56,955 nt of DNA from contig DYEC01000017.1 of the NCBI GenBank assembly GCA_020725865.1, forward strand, positions 1-56,955, given 5' to 3'. Positions 33,212 through 41,843 of this stretch are shown here, piece after piece (positions within the stretch are counted from its first letter, which is position 1; every line of letters begins with the position of its first letter). The position numbers and the translations under genes were made by a program. This DNA comes from Anaerolinea sp. Its GTDB lineage: Bacteria; Chloroflexota; Anaerolineae; Anaerolineales; Anaerolineaceae. Under the pieces are notes generated by a model. The model was not told the DNA's origin and searched no databases. It saw nothing but the letters and a program-made list of their open reading frames with translations.

Positions 33212-36200
33212 TCAAGATAAAGGTTTGTCTAATACCCGCCCCAAAATTTCCTGAGCGAGACGACGCTCAAGTTTATCATGAACAAACTGATTACGGTAGC
33301 CACGCAGGCAACTGTAACAACTGGTGTCGCTGGCACAATCCGGGCAGGTTGCCACTCGTTCATAGGCTGCTTCAAAAACAGGATAGAGATGGTCATTAAT
33401 TAACTTGACATGCCCTGATCCGCCAGGAGTAGTATCATACAAAAGAAATGATACCCTGTTGTCCCGGTAGAAAATTGTGCCGTCAATGTCCTCGCGCGGT
33501 ATATCGAGCGCATCGCTTGCTCCGCCCAGTAGTGCATATAGCAGCGAGTACTGGGCATTTTCGCTATTGATATCAAGACTTAATCTCAATTCCAGAACAT
33601 CGGTCATGAAACGATGTCCCAGATGATACTGTTTTGCCATACCAAAGCAACTCTGTCCACTTTGGGGATTTTTATGGTTTCCGAGTTCTCGTCCTCGAGT
33701 CTGGGAAAGCGGAATTACTTTTGCATGACCACAATTAGTGCAAATGTTAAAACCTCTTCCATAGCCATTGTTCACCACTGTTAACCATGCATAACGTGTG
33801 TATGCTTTATAGACACGCTCGGGACCATAAAAATTCGCATCCAGCTCCGATTGACTCGCCAGGTCCAAACCGACATTCTGGTCTTCTGCTGTTTGATTTA
33901 CGGAAAAGTACACCCGACTTGCGTAGATATGTTCTGGTTGCTGCTCACCGGGTTTATCGGTATCCGGTCCAGCTATGAAACCAAACTCCGGGGTAATGAA
34001 AATCCCTTTTTGCCTGACCCCCGCTAGCGCTTGTCCACACACACATCGCTGGATAGGCTGATCACCAACCCGAATATTCATGCGTTTGCAAGTTCCGCAA
34101 ATTGCATATGCATACGGCTCCCATTGACGGTTGGGCAGGCGGCGAATGGCTTGGCTGTACCAGATACGTCCTGCTGCAACTACCTGTCCCCCCGGCGCAA
34201 ATTCAGAGATTGCCATTTTCAAATCGCGTTGTAATTCTATATAACGGGCTTCTGGAATATTTAGGTGATCGGTTTGTAATTGCACCACATCGGTTGGAAA
34301 GCCGTATTTAGGCAACACGTTTGTCGTACCGAGATAACCTAAAAGCTCCCGGTCGGAAATAGTATTCTGAATTTGCTTATACTGCTCAGCCAGCTTGTAA
34401 TCTCTTTCCCTAGAGGCATCCTGTTCAAGAGCGCGAAATTCTTGAAGCTCACCACAAATGATCTGACTGGCCTTATCCAAAACAGCCTCTTGACCGCCGA
34501 TTAATTGTTCTACCCACCCCCAATCCTCCAGCCCAAATTTCTGCCTCAACTCGTCATCCGCAGGAATGACTCGGCGTAATTCTTGTGCCAAATCAGATGG
34601 TCTGCTTGACAAAAACGCTTTCAAGCGTTCAGTGCCGGTGGGGCTTCCTTCAGAGGGATCAAAGAATTGACCGGCATTCCGGTATACACTCCCATAAGTA
34701 TCTTTTACCCAGCGGAAAAAACTAGAAAAAACTACCGAATGCAAGTGGCGACGGATGATTTTGTCATTTTTGAGGGTTACAATGGGCGGGCGAATTTTAC
34801 CCGCGATCATCCGTTCAGGTTCTTTATAAAACGTCAGATCGTGCGGGCGGCGCTGAGCAAAAGTTAAGACCAGCGCCACACTATCTGTGCGTCGCCCGGC
34901 ACGACCAGCTCGCTGAACATAATTCGCCGTCGAGGGCGGCACATTGCGCAGGATGACAGCGTTCAAATCTCCCACATCCACCCCTAGTTCAAAAGTGGTT
35001 GAACAGCTCAACACATTGACTTCGCCGCTGATAAACTGTTTCTGAATTTCCGCCGCTTTCTGAGATTTCCATTGCGCAGTATGTTCAACGGCTTTAAGGG
35101 GCAAAGGCCGGGTTTGTTGATATTGATAGCGGTACATATTTTCAGTAATCGCATCCTGATGGCTTGCAAGCGGTGTTAATCTTCCTTCACACCCATAGGT
35201 AGGGCATGCCCCAAACAGGTTTACAGGTGAAAGGTTTCTGCACTGTGAACAAATATACCAGTGCCTTATCCCATTCTCACCCAACGTGGGTACGACTTCC
35301 CACATATCACTACACAGTCGGTGAACAATACCAACGCCTCTCCCGGGATTATAAGAGGTAAACCAAACACTGCCACAGCTATTCACGCCTGTGAAATATT
35401 TCCATAGCTGTCCAAGTGCATCTTCCGCTAAGGCGCGCGCGTCCCCTGTAATACCCAAGATATCCAGTATTCGTACCAAAAAATCCAGACGGCTGTTTTT
35501 GCTTCGCATCGAGGGCAGCCAGCTATAAATGCCAAAACGGGCAGTTGAGCTACTACCTTTTTCTCGTATGTAAAACGGGCGCGCACGCGGCATAAATTCA
35601 TCGGGATATTTGTTAATCAGATCAATCCCCTCGTTTTCCAATAAATACGTCACCGCACCTTGCCGGCGAAGCATACTCAACAAAACGCTGATCAAATCAA
35701 AAGATTGCTCAGGGGTCAACTTCCACGGCGGGGTAAGAAAAACCTGCGGCGGCTGCCAGTTGTTGGGGCGGTAGGGGCGGAAAAACAGTAACCCTACCCC
35801 TTCCAGACTCAAGCGTTTATCCAGCCCGCTGAATTCTTGCATCAGCCAGGTTGCTACCGTGGTGCGTTTTTCGAAACGACTGGTGTTCTCACCAAAAACA
35901 TCCTGCTGCTCAGCGGTACCAACCAGATAATCAAGCCAATCATGGAATCGCAACGGTTCTTCAAGACCGTTCAGCTCCTCCAGCGACTGGACCATTAAGC
36001 GGCGGCGCAACTGGCGTTCCTGAGCGCGTTGCAAATACGGGGCAAAGAAAGCCGCCTGTTGCCGGTTGTCGGTGAAAACCAGCATTTTGCGACCTTCGCC
36101 TGGCTTATCCACCTCTTCCCCACGGGCAGGCGGCACATGTTGGTACAATGTTCCTGCCAATACACTGACCGGAGCGTCCTGACCGGTCAAGAAACGATAC

Positions 36201-38197
36201 ACAATTCCCTGTCTGCCATAAGCCGAACAGGAAACGCAGCGCTGCAAGGTGAGGCGTGATTTTGTCTCATCCTTGACAACACACGATAACCTGACCAATT
36301 CAACTCCACAGCCGCATCGCGCTTGTACTACATCCTGTTCATAAACCGCCCCACAGACCGGGCATAACTCAACAGGTTGCAAACGTTCCTCGTCTGGCTG
36401 ACCTATCTCTGCTTGCTCTTCGATTAGAGCATCCTCATCTGCCTCTTCAGCGCTCTCTCTAGCCAAAGCATAATAGGTAACATCACGCGCTTCCAATTCA
36501 TTTCGATACAGAACACTATTTTGAATAAGATACCTGATTTCTGGCGAAATCGAGCAAGTTTGACTATTTTGCTCCAACGTTTCCCCGGCAACCTCATCGC
36601 CAATCAGATAAACTTGACCACAACGCGTGCAATTCGCCAGTTCAAAGACCCGGCTGCCACAATGCGGGCAAAATTTTTGCCGGGTAAGAAACAACAAGGG
36701 TTTTCCGTTTTCTTGATGTTCCGGGTCCCTGGAGTTTAGACAGACAAAGGCACCTTCCAAAGCACGGACAAACACATGATAGCGTGCCGGCAAAAGCGGC
36801 GCCTGTTGATCCGATTCGCGTGCCAGAATGGCTGCCGAAACCAGGTTTGTTAGTGAATCCTGCGCTTCTTCTGTGCCCAGATTGGGAAAAATACGCGCTG
36901 TCACTTTCTTTAGATTTAAGGGACCATTGCGCAGTTCTGACCGCAGACGATGCAGGTTTTCATCGCCACGCAAAACCTCAAAAAGCACACGCGGTGCCCC
37001 GTGATTTTCCTGCTGGCAGGCACACCGCCACACAGATTCGGGCAGACCATCCGGTACCGAGGAAGGCAAGCTCAGAGTATGTTTTTCCCGCCACTCATCC
37101 GCCATTCTGTTCAATTCTGCGTAAAGTTGTGGGCCACCCTGGCCCCAAGTTTCACCCAATATACTTTCCGATTGACGTTTTCCCAGCACTACATCTTGCC
37201 TGACAGGATCATCGCTGACCCACTCAAACGGTAAGTTAAATAATTTACTGGCAAAATCGGCAATTTGGAACAGGCTCTGTTTGCTTTCATCGCCCAATGT
37301 GGCGCTGGTGGCAATTGCCTGCAAACGCTTTTGCCCCCCGCGTGTGACGCGATCCTGTAAACGGCGCAGTAACATAGCGATTTCGGTCGCCTGAGCGCCG
37401 TCATACGCATGAGCCTCATCCAGCACAATAAAATGCCAGTGATCACCAGTGACGTCATCGAACAAGGGAGAGTCCGCTGGTCGCAAAAGCAAATATTCCA
37501 ACATGGCATAGTTAGTCAGCAGAATATGCGGCGGAGCATCTTGAATTTGCTCTCGGCTGATCAATTCATTTTCAAGGGGTTCGGGGAATGGGTCGCTTGA
37601 ATACTGGTGAATTTGCCTGTAAAGTTCTAGAGCTTTTTCATAAGTGTCTTCTGTTTCACCGATGTAACGCCCGAAGGTGATCGAGGGATATTTTTGCAGA
37701 ATGCTTCGCAGACGGTCCATTTGATCATTTGCCAGCGCGTTCATGGGGTAAAGCAACAACGCCCGAACCCCCGGCTTTGATAACGAACCTGCATCTTCTT
37801 CGCGCAGCAAGTAATCCAGAATCGGTATCAAGAATGTTTCAGTTTTGCCGCTGCCAGTGCCCGTGGTGACCACAATATTGCGCCCATTTCTTACCTTACG
37901 AATGGCATTTTCCTGATGAACATATAGAACCCGGTCGAAGGAAATTCCCTGTTCATGACAAAGGTGTTTAAATCGGGGGCAAAGGACACCCTCAGCGACC
38001 AATTCACGGATGCTTTTTCCGCTTTCAAAAGGCGGTGTGATTTCGATATACGGACCTTTAACCAACATCTCATCCGCCCTCAGAGCACGGTCGAATTCCT
38101 GCCGCAGACGGTCATCCTGAAAGGGTTTAATTGTCTTCAGATAGCGAATATACGTTTCAGTAATTTCGCGGGTTGTTTCAATCGGGTGCAAACTCAT
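33212..38197 (-). CDS. Large SF2 helicase with zinc clusters and DUF1998 C-terminus
   Basis: The protein has 1661 residues from ATG 38197, chosen for AAGGAG 6-7 bases before it (frame open to 38230). The helicase core has TTGTGSGKTETF (Walker A, ~110), LDEAHAYDG (DEAH, ~260), TSATLGDES, and later FELGVDVGDLNAVIL plus QRAGRAGRR (motifs V/VI). Four to five Cys clusters occur (CPHCGSRVFELANCTRCG, CPVCGAVYEQDVVQARCGCG, CGTCKRM...CVCG). The C-terminus has LYDTTPGGSGHVK and CPDCASDTSCYSC, the DUF1998 metal-binding region shared by MrfA, DISARM DrmB-type and Druantia DruE-type proteins. It probably moves along or unwinds DNA for the defence complex. The gene is intact. Confidence 0.9.
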   Translation of the reverse strand: MSLHPIETTREITETYIRYLKTIKPFQDDRLRQEFDRALRADEMLVKGPYIEITPPFESGKSIRELVAEGVLCPRFKHLCHEQGISFDRVLYVHQENAIRKVRNGRNIVVTTGTGSGKTETFLIPILDYLLREEDAGSLSKPGVRALLLYPMNALANDQMDRLRSILQKYPSITFGRYIGETEDTYEKALELYRQIHQYSSDPFPEPLENELISREQIQDAPPHILLTNYAMLEYLLLRPADSPLFDDVTGDHWHFIVLDEAHAYDGAQATEIAMLLRRLQDRVTRGGQKRLQAIATSATLGDESKQSLFQIADFASKLFNLPFEWVSDDPVRQDVVLGKRQSESILGETWGQGGPQLYAELNRMADEWREKHTLSLPSSVPDGLPESVWRCACQQENHGAPRVLFEVLRGDENLHRLRSELRNGPLNLKKVTARIFPNLGTEEAQDSLTNLVSAAILARESDQQAPLLPARYHVFVRALEGAFVCLNSRDPEHQENGKPLLFLTRQKFCPHCGSRVFELANCTRCGQVYLIGDEVAGETLEQNSQTCSISPEIRYLIQNSVLYRNELEARDVTYYALARESAEEADEDALIEEQAEIGQPDEERLQPVELCPVCGAVYEQDVVQARCGCGVELVRLSCVVKDETKSRLTLQRCVSCSAYGRQGIVYRFLTGQDAPVSVLAGTLYQHVPPARGEEVDKPGEGRKMLVFTDNRQQAAFFAPYLQRAQERQLRRRLMVQSLEELNGLEEPLRFHDWLDYLVGTAEQQDVFGENTSRFEKRTTVATWLMQEFSGLDKRLSLEGVGLLFFRPYRPNNWQPPQVFLTPPWKLTPEQSFDLISVLLSMLRRQGAVTYLLENEGIDLINKYPDEFMPRARPFYIREKGSSSTARFGIYSWLPSMRSKNSRLDFLVRILDILGITGDARALAEDALGQLWKYFTGVNSCGSVWFTSYNPGRGVGIVHRLCSDMWEVVPTLGENGIRHWYICSQCRNLSPVNLFGACPTYGCEGRLTPLASHQDAITENMYRYQYQQTRPLPLKAVEHTAQWKSQKAAEIQKQFISGEVNVLSCSTTFELGVDVGDLNAVILRNVPPSTANYVQRAGRAGRRTDSVALVLTFAQRRPHDLTFYKEPERMIAGKIRPPIVTLKNDKIIRRHLHSVVFSSFFRWVKDTYGSVYRNAGQFFDPSEGSPTGTERLKAFLSSRPSDLAQELRRVIPADDELRQKFGLEDWGWVEQLIGGQEAVLDKASQIICGELQEFRALEQDASRERDYKLAEQYKQIQNTISDRELLGYLGTTNVLPKYGFPTDVVQLQTDHLNIPEARYIELQRDLKMAISEFAPGGQVVAAGRIWYSQAIRRLPNRQWEPYAYAICGTCKRMNIRVGDQPIQRCVCGQALAGVRQKGIFITPEFGFIAGPDTDKPGEQQPEHIYASRVYFSVNQTAEDQNVGLDLASQSELDANFYGPERVYKAYTRYAWLTVVNNGYGRGFNICTNCGHAKVIPLSQTRGRELGNHKNPQSGQSCFGMAKQYHLGHRFMTDVLELRLSLDINSENAQYSLLYALLGGASDALDIPREDIDGTIFYRDNRVSFLLYDTTPGGSGHVKLINDHLYPVFEAAYERVATCPDCASDTSCYSCLRGYRNQFVHDKLERRLAQEILGRVLDKPLS

Positions 38198-38213
38198 CTT
38201 TTTCTCCTTATTC

Positions 38214-41200
38214 TCATGCAGCGAAAACATCTGTGGGTCTTTCCGCCGAATAGATGGGCGGATTTTCGAATGTGTAGGGGAAAGGTATGGCAGTTGTCAG
38301 CAAGACGTGACAGGTCATTCGGTGAGCATTCCATAAATCCTGATTTTCCCTGCCCTGCGGTGCAATAAAACGCCCGCAACCGCACAAATAAGCGCCATTT
38401 ATACCCTCGATAAAGAGCTCGCTTCGTTGCAAATCCAGGATCACTATTCGCTGTTTGGGATGTCCGTCCCAGAGTGAAACTTTGAGGCGCGGTTTCTCGT
38501 TAGCAAGCAGAAAATACTCATCGCTGCTAGCATTCTCAATCTGGATGATCTTGCCCCAGCCTGCTGTGCAAAGCATCCAATAGCCCAGCCGTACTACTTG
38601 ATCAGGGATTGGATAATAACGACTCAGTTCTAGCATCAGGCGTCGGCGCAAAGGTGTATCTTCACAATTGAGCAGACTGGCAATTGCAAACTCTGGCTCG
38701 GCTGAAAGCACCTGCGCCGCATCGCGCTCAGACAGGTTTCCTGCTTTTGCTTGATTCCATAGATACTCAACCGCCTGATCGTCTCGAGCTTTAACCAACG
38801 CCTCCAAGGCTTTTCGAATAACAAAGGGAGAATTGGACAACTCAAGCAGAAGATGAGCACTCTCAGGGTTAATAACTTTTACCTCGCGAAGACTTGCCAG
38901 GTACTTTTCGACGAAATCCCGCTGAAGAGTTTTGAGTTTCTGAAGAGTCTCATGGCGGTACATGTAGAGAAGAACCGCGCTAGCACTGTTGTGATCACGC
39001 GGCTTGAGCCAGCGCTGCAGTGCATATAAATGGAGCAGGCTGGACTGGCGCCAGTTGCTGATACACCATTGAACATCTTGCGCATAACACTCTGTGTAGC
39101 CGATCTCGTAGTAAATACAGGCACGCTCAAAGTGGAGCGCAAAGGCGTTGCGCGGGTTTGTGTCCAGTTGAGCAGCAATTTGCCTTAATCGCTCTTGCTC
39201 GCTGATCAGCTCAACCTTTAGAGCACCCTCAGGCGGCTCAGCTGGCAGCTTGCCGCGGTCTTCTGGCGCAATGGCGATAAACTGTGCTTTGTAATGCGCA
39301 GGGGGAAGAGCAATTTCCTCTGGAAGGTCTGCCATCCACCAGCCCTTACCAGAAACATCTGCACTCGGCGTGGCATGATCGGGCAAGCTGATTTCCACCG
39401 GGTCCGCCCAGGGCTGCCAGAGCGACCACAATCGCAGGCAGCGATGGCGGAGTGGATTCGGTTCATGCCAGTGAACACGCCACCTGCCACCTGGTAGAGA
39501 CTCAAAATAGCAAGCGCGCACATCCAACTGTTGGGTCAGGTGAAGAACGGGAAGTTCAAGTGTCTCGTTTGCTGTTCCCAATAACTGCAGAACAAAAGTG
39601 AACACAGATTGATCATGATAATGGCGCAAAGTATCCGAAAAGGCGCCTAAGTCAAATTCCACTCTGCGATGGTTAGCATCAAATTGCCGGGTTTGCGGGG
39701 AGGACATCAAGGGTTCCGATTGCTCCGGGATTTTCAAGCACAGCTCTGCCACCAGTGACTCACCTCCACTGACAGGTAAATCCAACAATAGGCTGGGACT
39801 GCGGTTTTGCAGCACCTGCGCCAGAGGGACGGAAATGGGTCGGTGCTGCCATTCCAGCGGGCTGGCAGTTTCCAGCCGCAGAGACCAGCGCAGGCGCGGG
39901 ACCGCCAGACGCAAGGGAACACGCACCGGCTCAGGGGAAGCCGGAAGTTCCAGCCGCAGATCAGCCTGATCCAGTTCAGGGGGAACTGTAACCTGCCACA
40001 CCATATCGGTATTGTTGACCTCAAGGCTATCAGTCCCTAGCGAAGTGACATTTGCGGTTTCTGGCAGTTCGAGCGAAAAAACCACCGGCTCCGCGCCCTG
40101 CGTCCCCGGCAGATAATAAGGCTTCAGACCCTCAATCTTAATCTCTGACCAGATACGGAAGGGCAGTTCAAACGATCCATAAGCAGCATGGCTGACTGCC
40201 AGATGGTAAGTGCCAAAACAGGGTTCTTGCAACCAGCGGTCAATCTCTACCAAAGCGGCGTTCTCAGGCTCCAAAAGCTGATATGGCAGGTTGTCGGCAG
40301 TCTCTTCCCAATCCACCGCCGGTTGCGCCGCATAATGCGACGCCAGCTTTAATTTCCAACTTGCAAGCTGGTTCTCTGCGTCTTCGAGGTGACGCAGCGG
40401 CAACTTTAGAGCCGGAGCTGTGTGATAAAGCTGTTTTTCCTCCAACGGCAAGCTTTGAGGATGTATCTCCTGCCCGATCAGCTGCGGCTCTTGCGGCGCG
40501 GTAACCGGAACCGGCGGACAAACCTCGCGTCCATCCTTAAGCACACGGATCAGGCTGACCCGGCTCAGGTCCCAGAGCTGTGCCTGCCAAACATGCCAGG
40601 GTTCGGCAAATGGATGCAGAGCTCCGACTTTGTGCGGCTGCCCTTCCATCTGCAATTCACAATCCACCGGGTACAACAGCCAGAGCATTTGGGCAGGCAG
40701 GGCAGGCGTTGGGCGGCGTAATTGACGGTTGCCAGCATGGAAAGCCAGCAGCGGCGGCGCATTGTCAGCCGGTACTACGCGTAACGTCCAGCGAAAGGCG
40801 ATTTTTTCCTCTTCTTCTTCGCCGTTTTCGCAATAGACTAGGGCGACCTGAATCTGTTCTACAGGCTCTTCAATCATCCATTCAATTTCTTCGGTCTGGT
40901 ATTCCTGTCCGCTGCGTCGAATACGCACTCTCTTCTGATCGCGGCAGACCTCCTCACCATTTCGAAATAAACACACCTCCCAGCGATGCAGAAACCCGGC
41001 TTGTTCCAGTGGAACAGGCTGAGAAGGCAACAGTAAATTAAATGCCGGCGTATAGGGATCAAAGGCAAGGCGCGGCAAGCGCCGCCGCCGGGCAGGCTCA
41101 GGGGGATTCTGGATGTAATCTTCAAATGCCTGAACCACGTGCACACTGAGCCCAAGTTCGTTTGGGTTGGGTAATAAGCGGTTTTCGTTAACCAGGCGTG

Positions 41201-41816
41201 CCATACGACGGCACTTGCAAAAGAAGGTAAGAGCAGGGTTACCAGCATGCTGAAAGAAATTTCGTACGATATCGTCTGCGAAATATTCGGTAGCCGAGCG
41301 CCCAAGCAGAGCCTGGAGTGCCTCCTCGTCACCCATGCCGTCATAAGGAGCTTTCTCAACCGAGGGCATCAAAATATAACGAAAGAAATCTGGTAAAGAG
41401 TATACCGGAATGCCACCATGCAGCCGGATAGGGGTAACATACCTTAACCCGCCAATGCCGTTAAAACTTCTCAAATTAGGAACTCTCTGAACAATTTCCT
41501 GAAAGAGTTCACCCCAATGGTGTGGGTGTTGAAAAAACGGAGCAACATCGTTCATGCCGCAGGTAGCGGCGACTTTTCTCCAGAAACTGCTTTCATCATT
41601 CAATGCAGCCTCAAAAGCCAGATAAACAATAAAAGTCGCCGGGTAACGCTCGCAAAGATAACGGGTGGCTCTGGTCAAACCGTACGTTCTAACTAGCACG
41701 CCGATCAATTGCCTGAGACTGGCGTGTTCTTCCAGACTGAGCGGAATTTCCGACAGTAGCTTAACCTGATAAAGTTGAGGTCTCAAACGATTTTCCCAAT
41801 CTTGCAAATCCGACAT
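38214..41816 (-). CDS. Large beta-rich protein of unknown family in the defence operon
   Basis: The 1200-residue protein matches no family I recognise. Residues 1-~250 are helical. ~260-900 look like several consecutive beta-sandwich repeats of ~90-110 residues (alternating strands such as HRWEVCLFRNGEEVC and EQIQVALVYCENG). ~900-1110 are helical with TPR-like spacing (NAFALHFERACIYYEIGYTE). The end has CGCGRFIAPQG and a downstream Cys, a possible zinc site. There are no nuclease, helicase or methylase motifs. It sits between the methylase and helicase genes with gaps of 27 and 16 bases, so it is a core member of the operon. It could be a scaffold or a DNA/phage-protein recognition subunit. 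DruH of Druantia type III has similar size and a helicase partner, but similarity is unproven. Confidence 0.75.
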   Translation of the reverse strand: MSDLQDWENRLRPQLYQVKLLSEIPLSLEEHASLRQLIGVLVRTYGLTRATRYLCERYPATFIVYLAFEAALNDESSFWRKVAATCGMNDVAPFFQHPHHWGELFQEIVQRVPNLRSFNGIGGLRYVTPIRLHGGIPVYSLPDFFRYILMPSVEKAPYDGMGDEEALQALLGRSATEYFADDIVRNFFQHAGNPALTFFCKCRRMARLVNENRLLPNPNELGLSVHVVQAFEDYIQNPPEPARRRRLPRLAFDPYTPAFNLLLPSQPVPLEQAGFLHRWEVCLFRNGEEVCRDQKRVRIRRSGQEYQTEEIEWMIEEPVEQIQVALVYCENGEEEEEKIAFRWTLRVVPADNAPPLLAFHAGNRQLRRPTPALPAQMLWLLYPVDCELQMEGQPHKVGALHPFAEPWHVWQAQLWDLSRVSLIRVLKDGREVCPPVPVTAPQEPQLIGQEIHPQSLPLEEKQLYHTAPALKLPLRHLEDAENQLASWKLKLASHYAAQPAVDWEETADNLPYQLLEPENAALVEIDRWLQEPCFGTYHLAVSHAAYGSFELPFRIWSEIKIEGLKPYYLPGTQGAEPVVFSLELPETANVTSLGTDSLEVNNTDMVWQVTVPPELDQADLRLELPASPEPVRVPLRLAVPRLRWSLRLETASPLEWQHRPISVPLAQVLQNRSPSLLLDLPVSGGESLVAELCLKIPEQSEPLMSSPQTRQFDANHRRVEFDLGAFSDTLRHYHDQSVFTFVLQLLGTANETLELPVLHLTQQLDVRACYFESLPGGRWRVHWHEPNPLRHRCLRLWSLWQPWADPVEISLPDHATPSADVSGKGWWMADLPEEIALPPAHYKAQFIAIAPEDRGKLPAEPPEGALKVELISEQERLRQIAAQLDTNPRNAFALHFERACIYYEIGYTECYAQDVQWCISNWRQSSLLHLYALQRWLKPRDHNSASAVLLYMYRHETLQKLKTLQRDFVEKYLASLREVKVINPESAHLLLELSNSPFVIRKALEALVKARDDQAVEYLWNQAKAGNLSERDAAQVLSAEPEFAIASLLNCEDTPLRRRLMLELSRYYPIPDQVVRLGYWMLCTAGWGKIIQIENASSDEYFLLANEKPRLKVSLWDGHPKQRIVILDLQRSELFIEGINGAYLCGCGRFIAPQGRENQDLWNAHRMTCHVLLTTAIPFPYTFENPPIYSAERPTDVFAA

Positions 41817-41843
41817 ATGGCTGTCCCCATTTTGTTGATTGTA

